This document shows, piece by piece, positions 9,119-17,477 of a stretch of DNA of 36,092 nt. The stretch spans positions 1-36,092 of the forward strand of contig JAADCT010000032.1 of assembly GCA_013154305.1 (NCBI GenBank), given 5' to 3'. Source of the DNA: Aquificota bacterium (GTDB lineage Bacteria > Aquificota > Aquificia > Aquificales > QOAS01). The notes beneath the pieces were generated by a model that did no database searches, was not told the origin of the DNA, and saw nothing but the letters and a program-made list of their open reading frames with translations. The position numbers and the translations under genes are program-made. Within the stretch, counting starts at the first letter, position 1; each line of letters starts with the position of its first letter.

Positions 9119-9144
9119 CCGCCCTTTGGAAAGCGGGGTTTTTT
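9119..9144 (+). terminator. Candidate terminator after rpsI
   Basis: CCG(CC)CTTTGGAAAGCGG(GG)TTTTTT: bulged hairpin followed by T6. Confidence 0.4.
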
Positions 9145-9201
9145 CCTCGGAGCGGAAAGGGACCGTGCTTTTCCCCGGAGTGGTTTATCGGTTTGCCTCC
9201 G

Positions 9202-9207
9202 TATAAT
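9202..9207 (+). promoter_or_regulatory. Candidate -10 (TATAAT) upstream of metK
   Basis: CCGTATAATGTG. Confidence 0.45.
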
Positions 9208-9247
9208 GTGAAAAACTCAAAAAATACTTCCGTCGGAGGTGGAAAAG

Positions 9248-10450
9248 TTGGCCAACGTGGTAGTTTCCCTAATGGACTTTAAACCGGTTTACGAAAATCC
9301 GGTTGAAATCGTTGAGCGTAAGGGAACCGGCCATCCCGACACCATTTGCGACAACCTGGCCGAGGAACTTTCGGTGGCCCTCTGCAAGCTCTACCTCAAG
9401 GAGTTCGGGTTCGTTCAGCACCACAACGTGGACAAGGCCCTCTTGGTGGGAGGGGTGGCCGACCCGCGTTTTGGCGGCGGCGAAATTATAACCCCGATAG
9501 AAATTTACCTCGTCGGCCGGGCGGTAAAGGAGAAGGACGGGAAACTCCTGCCGGTCGACGAACTGGCGATTGAGGTGGCCAAAGAGTGGCTGCGGAAAAA
9601 CATAAGAAACCTCGACGCGGATAAGCACGTCATAATTACTCCCCGAATTCGTCCCGGAAGTAAGGACCTGGTCGAGCTCTTTGAAAGGTTTGCCAAAAAG
9701 GGTGAGGTTCCCCTGGCGAACGACACCTCCTTCGCGGTCGGATACGCACCCTTTGACGACCTCGAAAGGGTCGTCTACAACACCGAAAGGTTCCTCAACT
9801 CGGAGGAATTTAAAAGGGAACACCCCTACCTGGGAGAGGACATCAAGGTGATGGGCGTCCGTTTGGGGGACAAAATCCGCATTACGATTGCGGCCGCCTT
9901 CGTCGACCGTTTCGTCTCCGGCGTTGAGGACTACCTGGAAAAAAAAGAAGTCGTTCGCCAAAAGGCTTTGGAAAACGCGCACAAGTACACCGACAAAGAG
10001 GTTGAGGTTTTCGTAAACACCGCCGACAACCCGGAGGGCGGTTCGGTTTACATAACGGTAACCGGAACCTCGGCCGAGGCGGGCGACGACGGGCAGGTGG
10101 GCCGCGGAAACCGCCCCAACGGATTAATAACCCCTTACCGTCCCATGACGCTCGAGGCGGCGGCCGGTAAAAACCCGGTTTCCCACGTCGGAAAGATTTA
10201 CTCGGCGGTGGCCAACCTCATAGCCGAGAGGGTGGTAAAGGAACTCGAGGAGGTTGAGGAGGCTTACGTTTACCTCGTTTCCCAAATAGGAAAGCCCATC
10301 ACCGAACCGCAGGTGTGCGACGTCAAAATCCGGACCAAGAAGGACGTAAAAAGCCTCGAACCGGCAATCAAAAAAATTGCGGAAGAGGAAATAGCCAAAA
10401 TTCCCGAAATTTGGAAGGGTTACGTCGAGAAAAAGTTTAGGGTAGTTTGA
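9248..10450 (+). CDS. metK: Archaeal-type S-adenosylmethionine synthetase (PF01941 family)
   Basis: PVEIVERKGTGHPDTICDNLAEE, GGEIITPIEIYLVGRA, GSVYITVTGTSAEAGDDGQVGRGNRPNGLITPYRPMTLEAAAGKNPVSHVGKIYS. Start moved to TTG 9248; the track's GTG at 9239 lies inside the SD GGAGGTGG (9235-9242). Confidence 0.93.
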   Translation: MANVVVSLMDFKPVYENPVEIVERKGTGHPDTICDNLAEELSVALCKLYLKEFGFVQHHNVDKALLVGGVADPRFGGGEIITPIEIYLVGRAVKEKDGKLLPVDELAIEVAKEWLRKNIRNLDADKHVIITPRIRPGSKDLVELFERFAKKGEVPLANDTSFAVGYAPFDDLERVVYNTERFLNSEEFKREHPYLGEDIKVMGVRLGDKIRITIAAAFVDRFVSGVEDYLEKKEVVRQKALENAHKYTDKEVEVFVNTADNPEGGSVYITVTGTSAEAGDDGQVGRGNRPNGLITPYRPMTLEAAAGKNPVSHVGKIYSAVANLIAERVVKELEEVEEAYVYLVSQIGKPITEPQVCDVKIRTKKDVKSLEPAIKKIAEEEIAKIPEIWKGYVEKKFRVV

Positions 10451-11510
10451 TGTTTTGCAGAAGGTTGTTCAGGTTTTGTTGCAGTTCTTTTAAGGGTTTT
10501 TGAAGTTGCTCTACCTGTTCCTTTACCTTTTCCTTTAGGTCCTCAACCGTTTTGTTGAGGTTTTGTTCCAACTGTTGTTTGACCTCTTCGGTTTTCTCCT
10601 GAAGGAGTTTTTGGTCGGGAAGGTTTAGCTTCAGCTCGGGCAGGCCGCCGACGTCGACCTTGGGATTGTCCGCCGTTCCGGTAACGTGAAATTCGACCTT
10701 TGCGGGCAGGTAAACGACGCCCCTAATGTCGAGTTCTTTGGTAACGCGGTTGTACTTGGAACCTTTGTAAACTTCCGCAAAGAGGACGTTTCCTACGGTG
10801 TAGGCCTTGGTGTTTCTTTTTACGAAAACGAGCCAAGGTCCGTCGGTTTGCAGGGTTCCCTCTATGCGGGTCAGCTTTATTTCGGGTTTTCCGGTCAGGG
10901 TGGTCAGAAGTTTGTTGCGAATAATCCAGTTGTAGACGACGAAGTCGTTAACCGTTTGCGGGTTGGCGGGGTCGGCGATGTTTCCGGCGCCGTTTACGGT
11001 AAACTCGGCGTCGTTTCCGAAACCTTCAAAAAAGCCGACGACTTGATAGCTCACCTTCTCAAGCCCGTCAAAGGTGGCGTTTATCTGGGTTTGCTTTACC
11101 TTAAATTCGGCTTCGCCCTTTTCCCCCGAAGGTTTCTTTCCCGTTTTGAAGGCCGCGTCGAAGTTGCTAATTCCGTTTTTCTCCTTGTAATGGAGAAAGA
11201 AGTTTTCAACTTCAAGGGTTCCGACCGGTTTGAGTTTAAAGTAGGAAGCTGGTTTTAAGTTCAGCTCCCCGCGGTCAAAAGAGAGCATCGGACCCTTACC
11301 GAAGCCCTCCGGGTGGTCTATTCTTAGGTTTTCAACCACCACGCGGGTTAAAAACCAGTCGGTTTCGACCCTTTCGACCTTCGCCGGTGCGTCGACGAAC
11401 TTCGACAAAAGCAGGTTGGTAAGGGGAGTTGCCGCCAGTTTAACGACGACGGCGAGCAAAACGGCGGGAAAAACTACCAGTAGCAGGACAAAAACGACCA
11501 GTTTTTTCAT
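10437..11510 (-). CDS. AsmA-like envelope protein with C-terminal coiled coil
   Basis: N-terminal TM helix; FLTRVVVENLRIDHPEGFGKGPMLSFDRGELNLKP; C-terminal QQLEQNLNKTVEDLKEKVKEQVEQLQ. Confidence 0.5.
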   Translation of the reverse strand: MKKLVVFVLLLVVFPAVLLAVVVKLAATPLTNLLLSKFVDAPAKVERVETDWFLTRVVVENLRIDHPEGFGKGPMLSFDRGELNLKPASYFKLKPVGTLEVENFFLHYKEKNGISNFDAAFKTGKKPSGEKGEAEFKVKQTQINATFDGLEKVSYQVVGFFEGFGNDAEFTVNGAGNIADPANPQTVNDFVVYNWIIRNKLLTTLTGKPEIKLTRIEGTLQTDGPWLVFVKRNTKAYTVGNVLFAEVYKGSKYNRVTKELDIRGVVYLPAKVEFHVTGTADNPKVDVGGLPELKLNLPDQKLLQEKTEEVKQQLEQNLNKTVEDLKEKVKEQVEQLQKPLKELQQNLNNLLQNIKLP

Positions 11511-11547
11511 AAGGAGAGAGATTTTAAAAGAGAAAGGGAAACGGAAG

Positions 11548-14500
11548 TTAGTCGGCCATCAGGTCGCGTTTGACCTCCTCGGGAGAGGGAACCACGAACT
11601 CGGGTTTCTTCTTGAGGACCTTGAGTCTCGAGTAGTAATACATAACCGGAATAAGAACCAGCGTCAGGGTGGTCGAACCTATCGTTCCGAATATCAGCGA
11701 AACGGCCAGTCCGTTGAAAATCGGGTCGAAGATGATAACGAAGGCTCCCACTATCAGCGCGGCCGCCGTCAGCAAAACGGGACGGGTCCTGATAACGCCC
11801 GACTCCACCACCGCCACGTGAAGGGGAACGCCCTCCTTGAGGCGTTGTTCGGCAAAGTCGACGAGCAGTATCGAGTTCCTGATGATGATACCCGCCAGGG
11901 CGATGAAACCTATCATCGAGGTGGCGGTGAAGAAGACGTTACCCATCAACTTGTCCATGAGCCAGTGGCCGGGAATGATACCGACCAGCGTCAGGGGAAT
12001 GGGTGCCATGATAATGCCGGGAATGCGGAAGTCCTTAAACCACGCCAGGATGAGGACCCAAATCAGGAATATCGCACCGATGAAGGCGATACCGAGGTCC
12101 TTGAACACCCGGATGGTGATGTGCATTTCACCGTCCCACTTGACGGCAACCTGTTTGCTGCCCGGCGGCGGCAGGTGGTACCAGTATTCCTCGATTTTTC
12201 CGTAAGGGTTGGGAATGGAGAGAACCTCGTCCCTCACGTCGAGTATCGAGTAGAAGGGAGCCTCGTACTTTCCGGCAACGTCACCGCAAACGTAGACGAC
12301 GCGGCGCATGTTCTTGCGGTAGATGGTGTGTTCGACAAATGCCTCCTCGACCTTAACGATTTCCTTAAGGGGAACGGGCCTTCCCGTTTTGGACATTATC
12401 TTGGTGTTGAGAAGGCGTTCTATGCCGCTCCGTTTGTCCTCGGGAAACTTAACGATGAGGGGAACCTTTTCGGTGTCGGGCGTGTGGAGGTTGGTAACCT
12501 CGTAACCGTAAAGGGCCAGCGCAACGATTGCCCAAATTTCCTGCTTGGTAAAGCCGGCGGCCTTGGCCTTTTGCTCGTCTATGAGGATTTTGTACTTTTT
12601 GCGGTCGACGTCGGCGTAGATGGCCACGTCGGTTACCGAAGGCGACTTTTTAAAGATTTCCCGAACCTTCCAGGCTACCTCCTCGGCCACCTTGTAGTCG
12701 TTGTGGTAGACCTCCGCAACTATAGGCGACAGAACGGGCGGACCGGGCGGAATTTCCACCACCTGCAGGTTCTTAACGCCGAGCTGTTCGGCCAGCGGGT
12801 GAACGAGTTTTCTCAGGTGCTTGGCAAAGTCGTGCGAGCTTATCGCCCTCTCTTCCTTGTTTATCAGGTTGATGTGGATTTCGGCCTGCCAAGGGTATTG
12901 ACGCAGGTAGTAGTGGCGGACCAAACCGTTAAAGTCGAAGGGGGCGGCAGTTCCTACGTAAATCTGGTAGTCGGTAACGATGTTTTGCTTTTTGATAACT
13001 TCGTCGGCGATGGTTTTGGCAACCTCGAGCGTCCTCTCGAGGGAGGTGCCCTCGGGCATGTCTATGACGATGTTGAGCTCCGACTTGTTGTCGTAGGGCA
13101 GCATCTTAACGACGACGAGCTTGGCAAAGAGCATCCATATCGAAAAGCCCATCAGCAGCAGGACCACCAGGTAGAAGGCCCACTTTTTCACCTTCGAGGT
13201 TATCAGCGGTACCACGATGCGGGTGTAGAGCTTCCAGAAGAAGGTTTCCCTGACGTTGTACTCCTCGTGGGGTTTCACGTTTTTAAGGAGCAGATAAGCC
13301 GCCCACGGCGTAATCGTAAAGGCGACCACCGCCGAAAGGGCTATGGCGGTCGAAGCGTTAATGGGAATGGGTCTCATGTAGGGACCCATCAGGCCGCCGA
13401 CGAAGGCCATCGGAATGAGGGCGGCGACGATGGTCGCGGTGGCGAGTATGTTGGGGTTTCCGACCTCGTCGGTGGCCAAAATAATGGCCTCTTTCGGCGT
13501 GACCTTACCCATGGAGAGCCAACGGTGGATGTTTTCGATGACGACTATCGCCGCGTCGACCAGGATACCTATTGAGAATATCAGCGCAAAGAGCGTTACC
13601 CTGTTTAGGGTAAAGCCGTAGAGTTTGCTGAAAAAGAGAGTCAGCGCCAGGATAACGGGAACGGTAATACCGACGACTATAGCCTCCCTCCAGCCGAGGG
13701 CGACCGCTATGAGAAGCACGACCGAAAAGGTCGCGATAAAGAGGTGTTTGATGAGCTCGTTGAACTTCTCCTTGGCGGTTTCACCGTAGTTTCGGGTTAC
13801 GGTTACGTTGAGGTCGCTGGGAATGATGTTCCCTTTGAGGTGTTCGACGGTGCGGATTACCTCCTCGGCAACGTCAACGGCGTTGGTTCCCTTTTTCTTG
13901 GCCACCGCTATGGTGACGGCGGGAAGTTCCCCCTCTAGCTTTTTCTCAATACCCTTTTCCTCGTGGGCCGGTCCGGTTCCGAAAAGGACGTAGTGCTTGT
14001 TTTCGGGTGAGGGACCGTCGATGACGGTGGCCACGTCCTTCAGAAATACGGGCTTTCCGTTGTAGAAAGCTATCACGAGGTTTTCAATGTCGCGCTTGTC
14101 GCGGATAAATTCGCCCGTTTGAACGGTGATGACCCTGTTGTCCTTTACGAAAAAGCCGTTGTCACCGCCGTAGTTGGCCGCCTTGAGGATTTGAACCACC
14201 TGCAGGGGGTGAACGTGGTAGGCCTCAAGCTTTTGGGGGTCCAGGTACACCGTTACCGTCCGGGGTTTACCGCCCACTATGAAAACGGTCGAAACGTCGT
14301 TGAGTTTGTAAAGTTCCTCCTCGATGGCGGCCGCTATTCTGTAAAGCTCGTAGCTGTCGTAGTTTTCACCCCACAGCGTCAGCGTAACTATGGGAACGTC
14401 GTCTATCGACTTGGACATAATGAGGGGGGGGAGCTTTACCCCGTCGGGGATTTTGTCGATACCCTCCATCAGTTTGGAGTTGAGGTTTACGAGGGCCTTG

Positions 14501-14829
14501 ACCGGGTCGGTTCCGACGTAAAACCTGGCGGTGACTATTCCCCAACCGTCACCGGCGGCCGAATAGAGGTACTCGACGTCCTTAAGCTGCCAAAGCTGGT
14601 GTTCGATGGGTTGGACCACCCTCTTTTCGACCGTTTCGGGGGAGGCACCCGGATACTGGACGATAACGTCTATCATCGGAACGACGATGTCCGGGTCCTC
14701 CTGTTTGGGGGTGGTAACCAACGCAACGAAACCGAGGAAAAAGGAAACGATGACCAAGATACCGGTCAGTTTGTTATCTATAAAAGCCGCCGCCAAACGA
14801 CCGGCCAGACCTTTCCCCACCGTACTCAT
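11548..14829 (-). CDS. RND-family efflux transporter inner membrane protein (AcrB/CusA-like)
   Basis: 1093 aa; YPGASPETVEKRVVQPIEHQL, IGILVDAAIVVIENIHR, ALAGIIIRNSILLVDFAEQRL; tandem TM blocks. Confidence 0.95.
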   Translation of the reverse strand: MSTVGKGLAGRLAAAFIDNKLTGILVIVSFFLGFVALVTTPKQEDPDIVVPMIDVIVQYPGASPETVEKRVVQPIEHQLWQLKDVEYLYSAAGDGWGIVTARFYVGTDPVKALVNLNSKLMEGIDKIPDGVKLPPLIMSKSIDDVPIVTLTLWGENYDSYELYRIAAAIEEELYKLNDVSTVFIVGGKPRTVTVYLDPQKLEAYHVHPLQVVQILKAANYGGDNGFFVKDNRVITVQTGEFIRDKRDIENLVIAFYNGKPVFLKDVATVIDGPSPENKHYVLFGTGPAHEEKGIEKKLEGELPAVTIAVAKKKGTNAVDVAEEVIRTVEHLKGNIIPSDLNVTVTRNYGETAKEKFNELIKHLFIATFSVVLLIAVALGWREAIVVGITVPVILALTLFFSKLYGFTLNRVTLFALIFSIGILVDAAIVVIENIHRWLSMGKVTPKEAIILATDEVGNPNILATATIVAALIPMAFVGGLMGPYMRPIPINASTAIALSAVVAFTITPWAAYLLLKNVKPHEEYNVRETFFWKLYTRIVVPLITSKVKKWAFYLVVLLLMGFSIWMLFAKLVVVKMLPYDNKSELNIVIDMPEGTSLERTLEVAKTIADEVIKKQNIVTDYQIYVGTAAPFDFNGLVRHYYLRQYPWQAEIHINLINKEERAISSHDFAKHLRKLVHPLAEQLGVKNLQVVEIPPGPPVLSPIVAEVYHNDYKVAEEVAWKVREIFKKSPSVTDVAIYADVDRKKYKILIDEQKAKAAGFTKQEIWAIVALALYGYEVTNLHTPDTEKVPLIVKFPEDKRSGIERLLNTKIMSKTGRPVPLKEIVKVEEAFVEHTIYRKNMRRVVYVCGDVAGKYEAPFYSILDVRDEVLSIPNPYGKIEEYWYHLPPPGSKQVAVKWDGEMHITIRVFKDLGIAFIGAIFLIWVLILAWFKDFRIPGIIMAPIPLTLVGIIPGHWLMDKLMGNVFFTATSMIGFIALAGIIIRNSILLVDFAEQRLKEGVPLHVAVVESGVIRTRPVLLTAAALIVGAFVIIFDPIFNGLAVSLIFGTIGSTTLTLVLIPVMYYYSRLKVLKKKPEFVVPSPEEVKRDLMAD

Positions 14830-14841
14830 TTATCCACCTCC

Positions 14842-15930
14842 TTACTTGGCAGAGGCTACTTTACAGCCGTCGCAGGCGCGTTCAACGCCCTCGACAACTA
14901 TAACCTCGCCCGGCTTAAGACCGGCCAAAATCTCCACCTTGTCGCCGTAGGTGGCCCCCACGCGCACGAAGCGGAGGCGAATGATGCCGTTTTCGTCGAC
15001 GACGAAAACGCCGGTAAAGTCGCCCCACTTAAATATCGCCGACTTGGGTATCAAAATCACCTTTTCCTTTTTGGTTTCGGGAACGGCCACGTAAACCGAC
15101 TTACCGGAAACCACCTTTTTGCACCCCTCGGGCAGGGAAACCTTAACCATAAACGAGCGGCTCATGGGGTCCACCTGAGGGGCTACCGTTTTCACGGTTC
15201 CGGTGACGAGTTTTCCGTCCACGTCGACCTCGACGGCCTGACCCACCTTAACCTTTCCGAAAAGGCGTTCGGGAAGGTAAACGACGACCTCGTAAGGGGG
15301 TTTGTCCACTATCAACAGCAAACTGCCGGGGCCGACGAAGTCCCCCTCGTTGACCGGTTTCATCGAAACGACGCCGTCAAAGGGAGCCTTAATTTCGGCG
15401 TATTTGAGGTTGTTTTCGACCGCCTTTAGGGCCTCCTCGAGGGCCCTGACGGCGTTGGCGAGGGCCTCGTATTGGGCGCGGGCCATGTCCAGTTGCTGCT
15501 CGGTAACCCCTCCCACCTCCTTAAGGGCCAAGAGCCGTTCGTAGGTCCTTTTGGCGGCCCAAAGCTGCGCCCTTTGGGCCTCTATTTGATGGCGGAGGCT
15601 TTCGCGCTGCGCCTGCAGGTCTTTGGGGTCTATGACCATCAGGAGTTGACCCATTTTTACGGCGTCACCTTCCTTTACGAGGATTTTCTCGACGAAACCG
15701 GCCACTCGCGTCGACAGTCGGGCGCTGTCTTGGGCTACGACCGTTCCGGCGAAGTTGGCCTTAACGGTGAGGTCAACGGGTTCGACCTTCATGAGTTTGA
15801 GACCTTCGACCTCTTTGGGTTCCTCGTGGACCTCGGCCAGGGAAACTTTCGGGTGAAAAGCACCGCCGAGCCAGGCGACGGTAACCGCCATAACGCCGAC
15901 AAATCCGCCCCACTTAAGCAAACCTTTCAT
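14842..15930 (-). CDS. RND efflux periplasmic adaptor (membrane fusion protein)
   Basis: GFVEKILVKEGDAVKMGQLLMVIDPKDLQAQ...KAPFDGVVSMKPVNEGDFVGPGSLLLIV. Confidence 0.92.
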   Translation of the reverse strand: MKGLLKWGGFVGVMAVTVAWLGGAFHPKVSLAEVHEEPKEVEGLKLMKVEPVDLTVKANFAGTVVAQDSARLSTRVAGFVEKILVKEGDAVKMGQLLMVIDPKDLQAQRESLRHQIEAQRAQLWAAKRTYERLLALKEVGGVTEQQLDMARAQYEALANAVRALEEALKAVENNLKYAEIKAPFDGVVSMKPVNEGDFVGPGSLLLIVDKPPYEVVVYLPERLFGKVKVGQAVEVDVDGKLVTGTVKTVAPQVDPMSRSFMVKVSLPEGCKKVVSGKSVYVAVPETKKEKVILIPKSAIFKWGDFTGVFVVDENGIIRLRFVRVGATYGDKVEILAGLKPGEVIVVEGVERACDGCKVASAK

Positions 15931-17345
15931 TACTTAAGCACCTCCCAAATTTTTCCCGCGGCGTTGTAAAGCTCCAGGTAGGCCCGATTACAGTAGTAGA
16001 GGGCCTCAACGTTTTCAAAGCGGGCCATGTCCAGCTGGGTTTGCACGTCCAAAAGGTCAACTATGCGCGCCAACCCCTGCCTGTAGCGCGCCTCGACTAT
16101 TTTCAAGGTTTCCTTCGCCTGTTCGATTTTGGTCAGGGTTTTTTGGTACTTGGCGTAGGCCGTTTCGTAGTCCTTGTAGGCCTTGGTCAGTTGAAAGCGG
16201 ATACCCTTTTGGGCGTATTCAAGGGTGGTCCTTAGCTCCCGCTCCTTTTCCGACAACATGCGAACCTTGTTGAAGGCGCTGAGACCGTCAAAGAGCTTCC
16301 ACTGGAGCCCCAAACCCACCATGTAGGAGTTGGCGACGAAGTTTCCCACCCGACGGTTGTCGAAAAGGTCGTACTCGCCGAAGGCCACAAAGTCGGGCAG
16401 GTAAGTTCCGTAGGTGGCCCTTTTGTAGTAGCGGACCGCGTCGATGCCCCTTCGAAGGGCCTGAAGGTCCTTTCGGGCCTCAACGGCCCACTCGTAGAGT
16501 CGGGTCAGTTCCTTTTGGACCTCCGAAGGGGTGGGGCAGTAGAGCTCCCCTTGGAGGGTCAGTTCCTCCGGATTCCAATCCTTGTTGAGGAGGAGGGCCA
16601 AGGCCTTCTTTGCCACGAAGAAGTTGTTTTTGGCCTCGACGTTTTTCTCCTTTACGCTTTCGAGGTAGACCTTTACCCTCAAAACGTCCGAGTAGAGGGC
16701 CATTCCGACCTCGTACATCTTTTGGACCACCTTGAGGTGATGCTCGACGTCCTTGAGGGCCGTTTCGGTCGCCTTCACGGCCGCCTCGGCGTAGAGGGCC
16801 TTAAGGTAGGTGTCGGCCACTTGGAAGGCGACCTCCTCGCTTTTTCGCTCCGCCATTAGCCCCTCGGCCCTCCACTCGAAGTACTTTCCCTTAATCATGT
16901 TGCGGACCTTTCCGCCCATCCACAGCGGCACCTGCAGCGTCAGCTTCAGGTTGTAGAGCTGTTCGTGGCCGGGGTTGTTGAAAAAGTCCTGCATGCCCTT
17001 AAAGGATTGGGCGGTCCACTGAAAAACCTCCGCGGCGGTGGGATTGTTGGGGTCCTGGAACTGGGGCATTACCTGCGGGAAACTGAGACTGTGGGTGTTC
17101 ATGCGGAACATAATCGAGTAGGGCGGCTGATTGGTGCGGCTGAAGAAGTAGGAAACCCCCAGTTGGGGAAAGAGGTAACCTTTGGCCGACTTGTACTCGT
17201 AGTACTTTTGTTGGACCTTGTGCTTTTGGGCCTTCAGTTCGAGGTTTTCCCTGACGGCTATGTCAACGGCCTCCTTCAGCGTCAGCGTTTTTCCGAACGC
17301 CGCCCCTATCGCGAGTAAACCGCCTACGAGCAGGAGCTTTTTCAT
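15930..17345 (-). CDS. TolC-family outer membrane efflux protein
   Basis: Signal peptide; LKEAVDIAVRENLELKAQKHKVQQ; C-terminal ARYRQGLARIVDLLDVQTQLDMAR; 1-bp TAATG overlap with the adaptor. Confidence 0.92.
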   Translation of the reverse strand: MKKLLLVGGLLAIGAAFGKTLTLKEAVDIAVRENLELKAQKHKVQQKYYEYKSAKGYLFPQLGVSYFFSRTNQPPYSIMFRMNTHSLSFPQVMPQFQDPNNPTAAEVFQWTAQSFKGMQDFFNNPGHEQLYNLKLTLQVPLWMGGKVRNMIKGKYFEWRAEGLMAERKSEEVAFQVADTYLKALYAEAAVKATETALKDVEHHLKVVQKMYEVGMALYSDVLRVKVYLESVKEKNVEAKNNFFVAKKALALLLNKDWNPEELTLQGELYCPTPSEVQKELTRLYEWAVEARKDLQALRRGIDAVRYYKRATYGTYLPDFVAFGEYDLFDNRRVGNFVANSYMVGLGLQWKLFDGLSAFNKVRMLSEKERELRTTLEYAQKGIRFQLTKAYKDYETAYAKYQKTLTKIEQAKETLKIVEARYRQGLARIVDLLDVQTQLDMARFENVEALYYCNRAYLELYNAAGKIWEVLK

Positions 17346-17477
17346 CGGTGTAAGCCTCCTATTGCCAAGTTAGTTGGATTGTAATGCTCATAAACTATAA
17401 AGGGAATGCCCTCCGTCAGCGCCTCTTAACCCGATAAGTATATTCGAATAAGGGCATTCGCCCCGAAGGGGGGGAAG
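17346..17477. promoter_or_regulatory. Upstream region of the RND efflux operon with operator-like palindromes
   Basis: TATTCGAATA palindrome 17441-17450; GAATGCCCT (17404-17412) / AGGGCATTC (17451-17459). Confidence 0.45.

Noticed and set aside
11416-13575. 719-aa plus-strand ORF opposite the RND transporter (also 14119..15429)
   Set aside because: Shadow ORFs from biased codon usage (few TTA/CTA/TCA codons in the real genes); the minus-strand proteins are unambiguous.
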